A stretch of 64,000 nt of DNA, taken from positions 124,001 to 188,000 of the forward strand of contig NZ_JAKCWP010000005.1 of NCBI RefSeq assembly GCF_028767125.1, read 5' to 3'. Positions 29,492 through 39,316 of this stretch are shown piece after piece. The notes beneath the pieces are model-generated. The model was not told the origin of the DNA, did no database searches, and saw nothing but the letters and a program-made list of their open reading frames with translations. Origin of the DNA: Chelativorans sp. YIM 93263. GTDB taxonomy: Bacteria; Pseudomonadota; Alphaproteobacteria; Rhizobiales; Rhizobiaceae. A program made the position numbers and the translations under genes. The first letter of the stretch is position 1, and each line of letters begins with the position of its first letter.

Positions 29492-30985
29492 CTAGAACTC
29501 GACGGGCGGCAGCGGCTTGCGTGCCGGACCGTGGATCACCGACCCGTCGGCCGCGAAAATCGAGCCGTGGCAGGGACAATCCCAGGTCCGGTCCGCGTTG
29601 TTCCAGGTCAGCGCACAGCCTTTGTGCGTGCAGTTCGCCGACATCGTGTGAAGATTGCCAGCTTCGTCACGCCAGGCGGCAATCTTCTCTTCTCCGCTGA
29701 TTAGAACGCCGCCGTGGCCCGGCGCGATTTCCTCCGGGCCTGCCACAATCGACTGACTGTCGCCGCTCTGATGAAAGTCTTCCGGAAATGGCCGAGCCGG
29801 ATCGTAGAGGGCGGTCCAATCGTTTGCCTGGCCGGCGATCTGGTCTGCGATCATCATCCCTACCGCCGTGCCGTTGCTGATTCCCCACGCGTTGAAGCCG
29901 GTGGCGATGTAAAAGCCCGGCGCCTTTTCAGGATCCGGCTCGCCGGCATAGGGCACGCGGTCGGCAGTATCGTAGTCCTCGTTGCACCAGCGCCAGACCG
30001 CTTCTCCAACCGGCAGGTTCGCCCTTGCCCAGTCCTCCACTTCGACAAACCGGGCCGCCAAATCTCGCTCCTGCCCAGTGTTGTAGCGCTGTCCGAGCAC
30101 GACCAGCAGCGGCCCGTCCGCATCACGCCCCGTCCGCAGCGAGCGCGAAGGATCTTCCACGCTGATAAACATGCCGTCGATCGCAGCCGTGTCTTCGACA
30201 CGAAACGCCATGGCGGGATGGCTGCGCGGCTGCGTACGATGCGCCATGCCTACCGGGCTCTTCACGGTCATATTCGTGGCCACGAGGATGTTTTCGGCAT
30301 GAACCGTGCCGTGATCGGTCACAACCCGCCAGCGGCTTGCCTCGCCGATAAACCGCGCGCGGCTGTTTTCGAAGATTCGCCCGCCCCGGCTTTCAACGGC
30401 CCGGGCCAGCCCAACCAGATACTGCGCAGGGTTGAATTGTGCCTGATCGGGAAATCGCAGAGCACCGGCAGTATCGAAAGGAAGCGGTGCACGATCCAGG
30501 ACCTCCGCCACCAGACCCAGTTGCCGCGCGGCATCCGCCTCTGCCTCGATCTTGGAGCGGATGGCGGGATCCTGCGTATAGGTGTAGGCGGCTTTCGCCT
30601 CCAACTCGCAAGCGATATCATATTCCGCGACCCAGCTCTTGATCCGCTCTGCCCCGGCGCTGTTCGCCTCGGCATAGGTGCGCGCCCGATCAAACCCGAT
30701 CGAGTCGATCAGGTCGCGATAGATCAGCCGATGCTGCGTCGTGATTTTGGCGGTGGAACGGCCCGTCACCTGCCGCCCCACGCGCAATCCTTCCAGCACG
30801 ATGACCGAGCGACCTTCCTCGCAAAGGCGAAGCGCCGCCGTCAGGCCCACGATGCCACCACCCACGACCACCGTTTCTGCATGAATGGATTCATCAAGTG
30901 GCGGGTAGTCCGTGATTTGCGTATTGGCAACCCAGCAGCAATCCGCTTTTCCAGGCAGTTCAGGCATCGGGCTATTCATTCTCAT
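29492..30985 (-). CDS. FAD-dependent oxidoreductase with C-terminal Rieske domain
   Basis: A 497-residue protein. The DAO-type FAD domain has TVVVGGGIVGLTAALRL near residue 40 and continues to about 400 (FYIATGFNAWGISNGTAVG). The C-terminal Rieske [2Fe-2S] module has C452-T-H454 and C470-P-C-H473, so the cluster should be intact. The substrate amine or sarcosine-like compound is not known for this fusion family. The Met at 30985 is chosen near the natural N-terminus of the FAD fold; another lies two codons on. It is upstream of the aconitase on the same strand, 72 bases apart, and might share its transcript. Confidence 0.9.
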   Translation of the reverse strand: MRMNSPMPELPGKADCCWVANTQITDYPPLDESIHAETVVVGGGIVGLTAALRLCEEGRSVIVLEGLRVGRQVTGRSTAKITTQHRLIYRDLIDSIGFDRARTYAEANSAGAERIKSWVAEYDIACELEAKAAYTYTQDPAIRSKIEAEADAARQLGLVAEVLDRAPLPFDTAGALRFPDQAQFNPAQYLVGLARAVESRGGRIFENSRARFIGEASRWRVVTDHGTVHAENILVATNMTVKSPVGMAHRTQPRSHPAMAFRVEDTAAIDGMFISVEDPSRSLRTGRDADGPLLVVLGQRYNTGQERDLAARFVEVEDWARANLPVGEAVWRWCNEDYDTADRVPYAGEPDPEKAPGFYIATGFNAWGISNGTAVGMMIADQIAGQANDWTALYDPARPFPEDFHQSGDSQSIVAGPEEIAPGHGGVLISGEEKIAAWRDEAGNLHTMSANCTHKGCALTWNNADRTWDCPCHGSIFAADGSVIHGPARKPLPPVEF

Positions 30986-31196
30986 AAGCGCCGACAAGCC
31001 CGACTTCGGCGATGACGCGCGGCCGCGGCCGCTCCAGCATATCGAATGCGGGGCTCTCGAGGGAAAAGGCCATCTCATTCCTCTTCGTGACGGCATAACT
31101 GCTCTCCTCCGAACACAGGTACAGCGCTACTGTTCCGTGAGCCGGCCGAAAGCTCGCGCCTGAAATTCAGCTGGTAAACTGCTGGACATTCCGCTA

Positions 31197-31589
31197 ATGT
31201 TTTTCGACTTTCTGCGGAGCAGTCTCGTGCTGGGCTTTCTGCGTTTTGTGTTCATCCTGCTTTTGGCGGTTGCCTCTCTAGGGGCAGAATTGCGATTCTC
31301 GCCGCCTGTTCTTGCGTCCTCCGTTCACAGCGACGCAATCAGGACCGAGCAGGTTTCGGAAGTGGCGGTTCTGCCGTCGGGCCCGGTCCAGATTCCGACA
31401 ATCACGCGCGGCCTGCAGTCCAACAGCGAGAAGAACGACGATTTCGCCGACGCGCTACCCTCGGCCATTCAGCTTGATCTTTGTGCTCACTATGCGGTCC
31501 TCGTCTCACACCAGCCGCATGCAACCGCCCCCCATTGCGCTGCTATTCTTCGCGCCCGATCCCCTCCCCGTCCGACCATTTCCGCTTGA
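31197..31589 (+). CDS. Possible small exported protein, unknown
   Basis: A 130-residue frame whose N-terminus (residues 10-35) is hydrophobic like a signal peptide or anchor, followed by a polar tail with two Cys. It lies in the divergent gap after the FAD/Rieske gene. No ribosome binding site of quality precedes the ATG and no family is recognised. It could be a lineage-specific protein or a chance frame. Confidence 0.4.
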   Translation: MFFDFLRSSLVLGFLRFVFILLLAVASLGAELRFSPPVLASSVHSDAIRTEQVSEVAVLPSGPVQIPTITRGLQSNSEKNDDFADALPSAIQLDLCAHYAVLVSHQPHATAPHCAAILRARSPPRPTISA

Positions 31590-31685
31590 ACGAATAATTT
31601 CCTGAAATCGACGCGGTCGACCTGAGCGAAGCTCAACGCAGCTGTGATTCAGCGGCGGCAAAGGCCGCGTCCGGGCATCGGATCA

Positions 31686-31982
31686 ATGAACATGAAACGC
31701 ATCATCAGTTTCTGGAGCGTCGCCGGAGCTATCTCCGTGGCAACGTTCGTCTCAATAGAAATCGCCGCGGCGGCCACAGCGGCGGTCTGGGCGCTCTCCG
31801 GCGTCCTCGGGCTCGGTCAGTTCACGACAGTCGCATTGGCGGTCCTCATCGGACTCCCGAGTGTCTACGCGATTTTCATCGTCGCGAGATTGAGTTTCCT
31901 CGCGGAGACGGATCCGCAGAACAACTACCTGGAGTCTTTCGAGGAAGAGCGGCGGGAGGGCGATCTGCATTCAGTCACTTGA
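31686..31982 (+). CDS. Small two-span membrane protein, unknown
   Basis: A 98-residue protein with two hydrophobic segments (about 7-35 and 43-66) and an acidic, charged C-terminal tail (ESFEEERREGD). I begin at the ATG of MNMKRIISF; a longer frame exists but adds an Arg/Pro-rich leader unlike the rest. No family is recognised. It faces the gamma-glutamyltransferase tail to tail, 30 bases away. Confidence 0.6.
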   Translation: MNMKRIISFWSVAGAISVATFVSIEIAAAATAAVWALSGVLGLGQFTTVALAVLIGLPSVYAIFIVARLSFLAETDPQNNYLESFEEERREGDLHSVT

Positions 31983-32012
31983 TCCAGAAGCCTTGGCCGC
32001 CGAGCGCCGCTC

Positions 32013-33581
32013 TCAGCCCTTCTGGTGCACCGTGTCGCCCCATGGCGACATGATCTCCGTGCAACCCATGTTCACGCCGTCCTCCCGCATGACGCCCGCC
32101 GGGCAGGCAAAGGCATATGGAAACACGCTCCGCTCCGCCGTCACCACGGGGTGAACCGCTTTGAGAGCCGCGATAATGTCTTCGGACAGGTCTTCATCGG
32201 CAACGATCGTGCCGCCACCGCTATTGTCGACGCGCGGGTGATGGAACGCGTCCTCCAGGCTCATTTCGAAATCCATCATGAAGGAGGTAAGGTTCAGCAC
32301 GGCAGGCAGGATTTTGCGCCCGCCGGACGCACCGATAGCGAAGCGGCGGCCGCCCTTTTCCCCGATGGCCGGGCAGACATTCATCAGGCACGCCTTGTCC
32401 GGGGCGAGTGAATTGGGTCTGCCCGGTTCGGGATCGAACCACATGATGCCGTTGTTCATCAGAAGGCCTGTGGAAGGGGAGACCACCCGCGAGCCGAAAA
32501 TGGAAAGTAGCGTCTGCGTTACCGCGCACATGTTTCCGTGCTTGTCGACCACGCTGAAATGCGTGGTGCAGGACGGCGCATGCGGCGCCTCCATATCACC
32601 CATTTCCCTCAGCCGCCGCTCGTAGGTTCGGCCGAGTGCGCGCGCCATTTCGGCAAAGCTCTCCGCGTTCGGGGCACCTCCCGGCACAAACGCTTTTTCC
32701 ATCACGGACAGACATTCGGCCAGATTTGGCCCGGCATTCAGCCCTTCAGCCGCATGCACAGTCCCGCCCCGGTATGGTGCATCAATGGTCGGCGTGAGCT
32801 GCGCCCGATAGGCCGCAAGATCTTCGTGGGAAAGAGATCCGCCCTTAGCCTGGACGTCGTTGGCAAGTGTCTGCGCAATCTCTCCCTCATAGAAATCCCG
32901 CGGCCCCGCTTCGGCAAGCCTTGAAAGAGTGTCCGCGATGCGGGACTGATCCAGCCGCGTAGTCGACAGCGCCGTCCAGCCGGCGATCTTCGGCCATTGT
33001 CCGTCTTCCAAAAAGAGCGCGGCCGCATCCCGGTCCTTCGATAGCTCCCGAGCCGCAGAGGCGATCAGCAGCGAGGCGTACCAGTCCACCAGCATGCCTT
33101 CCCGGGCCAGGTCCACAGCCGGTGTGAGCAGGTCGCGCCAGGGCAAGATCCCGTACGTCTCGTGAGCGAGTTCCATGCCCGCCACGGTTCCCGGCACGGC
33201 GATCGCGGTTGCGCCCTGTACATTGCGGTCCTCCACCACCGATGGCCAGGGGAACAGATCGGAGGCTTTCCCCTCGCCCGAAAGCGGGTAGTCGGCAGGA
33301 TCGAGCCCGGCAGGCGAGCGCATCCCGAACTGAATCGTCCGTGCCGCCTGCTCCCCTTCGCGCCACAAGGTCATCGCACCGCCGCCGGCGGGGCCGCTCA
33401 TCCACGGCTCCACAACGCCGATGGCGAATGAAGTCGCCACGGCGGCGTCGACGGCATCGCCGCCGGCCTCGAGAACCGCCGCGCCCACCTCCGCTGCAAC
33501 CCGATGCTGCGCTGCCACGACACCGTTGTTCGTCTTGGCGACGTGTTTTCGAATGACCTGTGTGCGCGAGAAATTGCTCAT
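32013..33581 (-). CDS. ggt: Gamma-glutamyltransferase family protein
   Basis: A 522-residue Ntn-hydrolase precursor. The self-processing site is the TTHFSVVD motif with Thr339 as predicted nucleophile of the small subunit, and GSRVVSPSTGLLMNNGI matches the oxyanion and substrate loop. The large subunit opens with VAAQHRVAAEVGAAVLEAGGDAVDAAVA. No signal peptide is visible, so this member is probably cytoplasmic, unlike classical periplasmic Ggt. AAGGA seven bases upstream supports the Met at 33581. It may degrade glutathione conjugates or act as a gamma-glutamyl or cephalosporin-type acylase. Convergent neighbours give no hint. Confidence 0.9.
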   Translation of the reverse strand: MSNFSRTQVIRKHVAKTNNGVVAAQHRVAAEVGAAVLEAGGDAVDAAVATSFAIGVVEPWMSGPAGGGAMTLWREGEQAARTIQFGMRSPAGLDPADYPLSGEGKASDLFPWPSVVEDRNVQGATAIAVPGTVAGMELAHETYGILPWRDLLTPAVDLAREGMLVDWYASLLIASAARELSKDRDAAALFLEDGQWPKIAGWTALSTTRLDQSRIADTLSRLAEAGPRDFYEGEIAQTLANDVQAKGGSLSHEDLAAYRAQLTPTIDAPYRGGTVHAAEGLNAGPNLAECLSVMEKAFVPGGAPNAESFAEMARALGRTYERRLREMGDMEAPHAPSCTTHFSVVDKHGNMCAVTQTLLSIFGSRVVSPSTGLLMNNGIMWFDPEPGRPNSLAPDKACLMNVCPAIGEKGGRRFAIGASGGRKILPAVLNLTSFMMDFEMSLEDAFHHPRVDNSGGGTIVADEDLSEDIIAALKAVHPVVTAERSVFPYAFACPAGVMREDGVNMGCTEIMSPWGDTVHQKG

Positions 33582-33702
33582 ACCAAATCCTTGTTCTGCA
33601 AACAGACGGGTAGCCAACGGCCCGATCGAAGGAAATGAAGGCCCGTCTTTCAGACGAGAGTTATCACGCAACCCACCGGCATCTGGCAATCCATGCGGAC
33701 GC

Positions 33703-34602
33703 TCAACGCGTCCGTTTCAGCCCCCGCACCAGCGTTTCTGCCACAAGCTCCACTTCAGGCGGTGACGCAGGTTTCTGCAGCAGCCAGTAGCCGCGATCAC
33801 TGTCGAGCGCCAGATCGCATGCCTGGACAATTGTGCCGCTGGCCAGTTGATCGTCGATCAGGCCATGCCAGCCGAGCGCCACACCCTGGCCGGATTGGGC
33901 CGCCTGTATGGCGAGTGTATAGGTGTTGAAGCTCAGTGAGGCTGCCGATGCATGTTCGGCGATGCCTGCCGCGGCAAACCAGCTTTCCCATGTAAACCAC
34001 CGGCCGCCCTCATCGCCTTCGAGGTGGATGAGGGGAACATCGAGAAGTTGCTCGGGTGAGGCGAACGGGCCGCGGCGCCCGCGGAAAGCCGACGAGCATA
34101 CAGTTGTAACGCGCTCGGGGATAAGCAGCTGCGCCTCACCCGGCATATCGCTGCGCGCCCCGAACAGAATCGGCAGATCGTGCTCGTTCTCGATCCTTGG
34201 CAGCAGCGATTGCGTCGCGACGATCTGCACATCGATAGCCGGATGCTCGCGCCGAAAGCGCGCGACCAGCGGCATCAGGCGGAAGGTGGCGAAGGCAAAG
34301 TCGGTGATCAGCCGGACCGTCGGCGTCGCGGCCCGCTGGCGAATCGAATTCACCGCATCGTCGAGACTTTCCAGCCCCTGGCTCACAGCCCGCTGCAAGA
34401 CCTCTCCCTCGCGCGTCAGCGCCAACCCGCGGTGACGGCGATGGAACAAAGTCACCCCCAAAAGTTCCTCGATTTGCCGGATTCGATACGATAGCGCCGG
34501 CTGGGTCACGCCGAGTGCTTCGGCCGCACGCGTAAGGTTCTGATGGCGCGCCGTTTGCTCGAAGAGACGCAAACAGCCGACGTCGAGTGGATTTGTAGAC
34601 AT
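33703..34602 (-). CDS. LysR-family regulator divergent from choline sulfatase
   Basis: A 299-residue LysR-type regulator. The N-terminal winged helix-turn-helix spans about 8-65 (LTRAAEALGVTQPALSYRIRQ), and the C-terminal effector domain fills the rest. It diverges from the choline sulfatase gene across 313 bases, the common position for a pathway-specific activator. In rhizobia, LysR proteins often sit beside betC, so its effector may be choline sulfate or choline. This is inference from position. Confidence 0.88.
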   Translation of the reverse strand: MSTNPLDVGCLRLFEQTARHQNLTRAAEALGVTQPALSYRIRQIEELLGVTLFHRRHRGLALTREGEVLQRAVSQGLESLDDAVNSIRQRAATPTVRLITDFAFATFRLMPLVARFRREHPAIDVQIVATQSLLPRIENEHDLPILFGARSDMPGEAQLLIPERVTTVCSSAFRGRRGPFASPEQLLDVPLIHLEGDEGGRWFTWESWFAAAGIAEHASAASLSFNTYTLAIQAAQSGQGVALGWHGLIDDQLASGTIVQACDLALDSDRGYWLLQKPASPPEVELVAETLVRGLKRTR

Positions 34603-34915
34603 AAACCACCTTTATGGCAGGCATCAGGAGAATGCTTCTTCACAAGCCCCGGCAAATCTTCGATTGTTGGCGCGGCCATGATGTGTCGCCGATGCCAACT
34701 CGGTCAAGCGGCATGTATGGCAAACGAGAATGAACCCTGAGCGGCTTCAGGAAAGCACGTTTAGGCGCGATGCCGGCGGTATCGCATGGTGGGGACTTTG
34801 GGGCACCGAATCCGGCCGAAGCTAATCGGTAGAGGCCTTTGCCGCGCGCGTGCCGGCGGCCGTTGACCGCTTTCCCTGCGAACAAAACACGGCTCACGAG
34901 GAGAGCGTATCTGAG
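34603..34915. promoter_or_regulatory. Divergent promoter region, LysR gene / betC
   Basis: No gene. This 313-base gap must contain the promoters of both the LysR gene and betC and the LysR operator. A GAGGAG sequence about 13 bases before the betC ATG is the probable ribosome binding site. I could not single out one LysR T-N11-A box with confidence. Confidence 0.5.
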
Positions 34916-36445
34916 ATGACAAGGAAGCGGCCCAACATATTGATCATAATGGCCGACCAGCTTAACGGGACCCTGTTTCCCGACGGGCCGGCGGAGTGGC
35001 TGCACACACCCAATCTAAAGGCGCTGGCTGCCCGCTCCGCGCGATTCCCGAACTGTTATACGGCCTCGCCGCTCTGCGCGCCGGGCCGCGCCTCGTTCAT
35101 GGCCGGTCAGCTGCCCAGCCGCACACGCGTCTATGACAACGCGGCGGAATTTCCATCCGACATTCCCACCTACGCGCATCACCTGCGGCGCGCCGGCTAT
35201 TATACCTGCCTGTCCGGCAAGATGCATTTCGTGGGGCCGGACCAGCTTCACGGTTTTGAAGACAGGCTGACCACCGACATCTATCCGGCCGACTTCGGTT
35301 GGACCCCGGACTATCGCAAGCCGGGCGAACGCATCGACTGGTGGTACCACAATCTGGGCTCTGTCACCGGCGCGGGCGTTGCCGAAATCTCCAACCAGAT
35401 GGAGTATGACGATGAGGTCGCCTTCTTCGCCGAACAAAAGCTTTTTCAACTTGCCCGCCAACAACATGACACGGGCCGCCGCCCCTGGGCGCTCACCGTC
35501 TCCTTCAGCCATCCTCACGACCCCTATGTGGCGCGACGCAAGTTCTGGGACCTCTACGAGGATTGCCCATACCTCCTGCCTGATGTGAATGAAATTCCGT
35601 TCTCCGCGCAGGACCCGCATTCGCAGCGGATCTATATGGCAAACGACTACGAACGGTTCGACATTACCGAGGAGGACGTCCGCCGCTCCCGCCGCGCCTA
35701 TTTCGCCAACATTTCCTACCTGGACGAAAAGATCGGCGCACTCCTGGATACGCTAAAACGCACCCGTATGGACGAGGACACGATTATCGTGCTCTGCTCC
35801 GATCACGGAGACATGCTTGGCGAACGCGGACTGTGGTTCAAGATGAGTTTCTACGAAGGCTCTGCCCGTGTGCCCTTGATGATGGCCGGCCCCGGTGTCG
35901 AACCGGGCCTCAACAGCACACCGGTTTCGACGCTTGACGTAACGCCGACGCTCGCGGATCTGGTCGGCATCTCCATGGACGAGGTGCTGCCATGGACCGA
36001 TGGCGAGAACCTTGTACCCTGCTTCTCAGGCTTACAACGTGAAAGCCCGGTACTGATAGAATATGCGGCGGAAGCTTCGCATGCTCCGCTGGTCGCGATT
36101 CGCGAGGGCAAATGGAAATACGTGCATTGCGCACTTGATCCCGATCAGCTCTTCGATCTCGAAGCCGATCCCAATGAACTCAACAATCTCGCGGCCGATC
36201 CCGCACACGACGACACGTTGCGCCACTTCACCGAACAACGCTGGGCACGCTGGGATATGTCCCGTTTCGATGCCGAGGTGAGGGAAAGTCAGGCGCGCCG
36301 TCATGTGGTATACGAAGCGCTGCGAAACGGTTCCTACTACCCTTGGGATTTCCAGCCGCTGCAGAAAGCTTCGGAGCGCTATATGCGCAATCATATGGAC
36401 CTGAACATTCTTGAGGATAGCCAGCGCTTTCCTCGCGGTGAATAG
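34916..36445 (+). CDS. betC: Choline-sulfatase
   Basis: A 509-residue type I sulfatase that hydrolyses choline-O-sulfate to choline and sulfate, feeding glycine betaine synthesis. The formylglycine site CAPGRAS has Cys54, with metal-binding DQ in IIMADQLNGTLF near residue 14 and SDHGDMLGERGLW near 300. The tail from about 470, YPWDFQPLQKASERYMRN, matches the choline-sulfatase-specific C-terminal domain, which supports this substrate over other sulfatases. The Met of MTRKRPNIL is chosen as natural for the family; a longer frame begins 22 codons earlier. The BCCT carrier follows 162 bases on. No betA or betB is present in the window. Confidence 0.93.
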   Translation: MTRKRPNILIIMADQLNGTLFPDGPAEWLHTPNLKALAARSARFPNCYTASPLCAPGRASFMAGQLPSRTRVYDNAAEFPSDIPTYAHHLRRAGYYTCLSGKMHFVGPDQLHGFEDRLTTDIYPADFGWTPDYRKPGERIDWWYHNLGSVTGAGVAEISNQMEYDDEVAFFAEQKLFQLARQQHDTGRRPWALTVSFSHPHDPYVARRKFWDLYEDCPYLLPDVNEIPFSAQDPHSQRIYMANDYERFDITEEDVRRSRRAYFANISYLDEKIGALLDTLKRTRMDEDTIIVLCSDHGDMLGERGLWFKMSFYEGSARVPLMMAGPGVEPGLNSTPVSTLDVTPTLADLVGISMDEVLPWTDGENLVPCFSGLQRESPVLIEYAAEASHAPLVAIREGKWKYVHCALDPDQLFDLEADPNELNNLAADPAHDDTLRHFTEQRWARWDMSRFDAEVRESQARRHVVYEALRNGSYYPWDFQPLQKASERYMRNHMDLNILEDSQRFPRGE

Positions 36446-36607
36446 GTCCGAACAGCTCTCGAAGAGGGAGCATAAACGCGCTTAGCGGTTCGCTTCGGGG
36501 TGCGGGCCGCATGTTCTTGCCGTCTGGCTCGGGAAAGTTCCGGGCCGAAGCGGTTCGGCACAGGCGATGGCCGTGTAAAGCGGTTCACCCTGCAATGGAG
36601 GATCATT

Positions 36608-38293
36608 ATGAGCCAGCAGGTAAAAACGGGTGCGTTGGGGCCCTTCCCCCACGTCAGCAAGCCGGTATTCATCATATCGGCCGTGCTTATCGTGGGCTTC
36701 ATCATCTTCGGGGCTGTTTTCACCGAGTCGGCGGCGGCACTCTTTACCGGAGCGCAAACGGCAATCGCCGACTATTTCGGCTGGTTTCTCATCATCGTAA
36801 CCAACCTGGCTGTGCTGATGAGCCTTTATCTGGCCTTGGGTCCCTACGGCAGGGTCCGGCTCGGCGCGCAAACGGAAGCGCCGCAATACGGCCTGTTTTC
36901 CTGGACGGCGATGCTGTTCAGCGCCGGTATTGGCATTGGCTTGCTCTACTGGGCGGTTGCCGAGCCGTTGTTCCACTTTTTCGCACCCCCGATCGCCGAG
37001 GCTGAGAGCGTGCAAGCGGCGGAGCAGGCAATGGTGCTGTCATTCCTGCACTGGGGCATTCATGGCTGGGCGCTCTATTGCATCGTCGGCCTGTCGCTCG
37101 CCTATTTCCACTATCGAAAGGGGCTGCCGCTTTCGATCCGCTCGGCCCTCTACCCGCTAATCGGCGAACGCATTTACGGTCCGCTCGGGCATGCAGCCGA
37201 CATTCTCGCGGTCTTCGGCACGATCTTCGGCATTGTAACCACGCTTGGTCTCGGCGTGATGCAGGTGAACGCCGGCCTGGAAAGCCTGTTCGGAGTGCCC
37301 AACAATACTTTCGTCCAGATAATCCTGATCGCCATAATCACGGGTTTCGCGACCATCTCGGTCATGCTCGGCCTTGATAAGGGCATCAGGCGCGTCAGTA
37401 ACTTCAACATTCTGCTGAGCTTCGTGCTTCTCCTGTTCATCCTGCTTGCCGGCCCAACGCTCTACATCCTCGACAGCTTCGTTGAGAACACCGGCAACTA
37501 TCTTTCCAACCTCGTCTTTTTCAGCCTCTGGACCGAAGCCTATTCCGACACGAACTGGCAGGTGAACTGGACGATCTTCTACTGGGCCTGGTGGATATCC
37601 TGGTCGCCTTTCGTGGGCATATTCATCGCCCGTATTTCGCGCGGCCGGACCGTGCGTGAATTCACGCTCGGGGTCCTGTTCATCCCCGTCTTTATCCTGT
37701 TCTTTTGGTTCACCGCTTTCGGCGGCGTCGCCGTGAATATGGAACTCGCGGGCAATCCGGGCCTGATCGAGGCGACACAACAGAGCTATGGTAACGCGAT
37801 CTTCCGGTTTCTCGACTTCTTCCCGTTCACGAGGCTGGTGACCGCCGTTGTCGTCATCATGATCATCGTCTGGTTTGTCACCTCTTCCGACAGCGGCAGT
37901 TTCGTCATCGACATGCTTACCGCCGGCGGGCATAGCGATCCGCCCAGGATACAGCGCCTTTTCTGGGCAACGACAGAGGGCCTCATCGCAGCTGTCCTTT
38001 TGGCCGCCGGGGGACTCTCCGCGCTGCAGGCTGCGGCCGTGGTCGCCGGCTTCCCCTTCGCCTTTGTCATCCTGATCATGATGTGGGGACTGTTGCGGGC
38101 GCTCGGACGCGACCGGCTGGTGCTCTACCGCTACAAACAGTGGTACCGCACCGAGCAGGAAGCCGAATTCAACCTGCCGAACGCCTATGTCGGCGAGAGT
38201 GCCCTGTCCGGGCCGCCGGCCCCGCCCACACCCGCGGACGAAGTGAGCACAGGCGATGGAGCCCCCATCGCGACGCCGAAGCCGGCCGAGTAA
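36608..38293 (+). CDS. BCCT-family choline/betaine-type transporter
   Basis: A 561-residue secondary transporter with about 12 membrane spans. It carries the BCCT signatures GIGIGLLYWAVAEP near 105 and WAWWISWSPFVGIFIARISRG near 330, including the tryptophan-rich substrate box. GGAGG lies seven bases before the ATG. It is downstream of betC on the same strand, so its cargo may be choline, glycine betaine or choline sulfate; with the sulfatase next door, choline sulfate is plausible but unproven. A strong terminator ends the unit. The C-terminal tail is Pro/Ala-rich and lacks a long osmosensing helix of the BetP type. Confidence 0.92.
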   Translation: MSQQVKTGALGPFPHVSKPVFIISAVLIVGFIIFGAVFTESAAALFTGAQTAIADYFGWFLIIVTNLAVLMSLYLALGPYGRVRLGAQTEAPQYGLFSWTAMLFSAGIGIGLLYWAVAEPLFHFFAPPIAEAESVQAAEQAMVLSFLHWGIHGWALYCIVGLSLAYFHYRKGLPLSIRSALYPLIGERIYGPLGHAADILAVFGTIFGIVTTLGLGVMQVNAGLESLFGVPNNTFVQIILIAIITGFATISVMLGLDKGIRRVSNFNILLSFVLLLFILLAGPTLYILDSFVENTGNYLSNLVFFSLWTEAYSDTNWQVNWTIFYWAWWISWSPFVGIFIARISRGRTVREFTLGVLFIPVFILFFWFTAFGGVAVNMELAGNPGLIEATQQSYGNAIFRFLDFFPFTRLVTAVVVIMIIVWFVTSSDSGSFVIDMLTAGGHSDPPRIQRLFWATTEGLIAAVLLAAGGLSALQAAAVVAGFPFAFVILIMMWGLLRALGRDRLVLYRYKQWYRTEQEAEFNLPNAYVGESALSGPPAPPTPADEVSTGDGAPIATPKPAE

Positions 38294-38325
38294 CGGCTTC
38301 CGCTCCGCCGGATAGCTCCAAGTAG

Positions 38326-38360
38326 AGCCCGGGCCGTTCGTCGGCCCGGGCTTTTGTTTT
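38326..38360 (+). terminator. Rho-independent terminator of the betC-BCCT unit
   Basis: GCCCGGGCC (38327-38335) pairs with GGCCCGGGC (38343-38351) around a seven-base loop, extended by A38326-T38352, and is followed by TTTTGTTTT. It lies 33 bases after the transporter stop. Confidence 0.9.
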
Positions 38361-38486
38361 CAGCATCGCGTGCCGGGAGGTCGACGAAAGGCGAGGGTTG
38401 CCTTCGGACGCCGTTTTCGGCCATCCTCTTTGTCCGGCCAGCCTTCTCGGCCCACTAAAGTTGTCCGCTATTGAAGGGATATCTCG

Positions 38487-39263
38487 ATGAAGATTTCACG
38501 ACGCAGGACCTTGAAGCTGGGGCTTGCCAGCCTCGCGGGACTTGGAGCAACGAAGATAATGCCATTCGCCGCACGTGCTCAGGAGAATGGAGATACCTAC
38601 CCGACCGATAACGGCGAGATCACTATCCACCCGATTTCGCATGCATCGTTCGTGATGACGATCCCGAACATGGTGCTTTACGTCGATCCCGTCGGTGGTG
38701 CCGAGGCCTATGAAGGCTATCCGACACCGGATCTCATCCTGATTACTCACGAGCACGGCGATCACTACGAGCCGGAAACCTTGAGTGCCCTCGTGGGCGA
38801 TCAGACGCGCATGGTTACCAATCCGGCAGTCTACGATATGCTGCCTGAGGATCTGAAGGAGATCGCCACGTCCATCTCGAATGGCGAGACCACCACCGTG
38901 GATGACCTGGAGATCGAAGCGATCCCCGCCTACAACACCACAGAGGACCGCCTGCAGTATCACCCCGAGGGCCGGGACAACGGCTATGTTCTCACGATCG
39001 ACGGTCGGCGCGTCTACATCGCCGGAGATACCGAGGACATCCCGGAGATGCGCGCGCTTTCCGATATCTTTATTGCGTTCGTGCCGATGAACCTGCCCTA
39101 CACGATGGACGTCGAACAAGCGAGCTCGGCCGTGGCGGAGTTCGCGCCCCAATACGTCTACCCGTATCATTACCGGGACAGCGATCCGGAAGAGTTCGCC
39201 TCCAATCTCTCCGATGCCGGCGCCAGCACTGAAGTCATCTTCGGCCCCTGGTACGACGAGTGA
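38487..39263 (+). CDS. Tat-exported MBL-fold (UlaG-like) metallohydrolase
   Basis: A 258-residue protein beginning with a twin-arginine signal, SRRRTLKLG, and a hydrophobic stretch ending near AARAQE (about residue 32). The metallo-beta-lactamase motif HEHGDH (88-93) is intact, with VDPVGG upstream and YIAGDTED later, as in UlaG-like lactone or phosphodiester hydrolases. Tat export indicates it folds with its metal in the cytoplasm before moving to the periplasm. No operon partner is evident. The substrate is unknown. Confidence 0.9.
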   Translation: MKISRRRTLKLGLASLAGLGATKIMPFAARAQENGDTYPTDNGEITIHPISHASFVMTIPNMVLYVDPVGGAEAYEGYPTPDLILITHEHGDHYEPETLSALVGDQTRMVTNPAVYDMLPEDLKEIATSISNGETTTVDDLEIEAIPAYNTTEDRLQYHPEGRDNGYVLTIDGRRVYIAGDTEDIPEMRALSDIFIAFVPMNLPYTMDVEQASSAVAEFAPQYVYPYHYRDSDPEEFASNLSDAGASTEVIFGPWYDE

Positions 39264-39316
39264 AGGGCCCGGCGCTTCACTCATAATCGAAACTGGCGTC
39301 AGGTTACGCTTTACCT

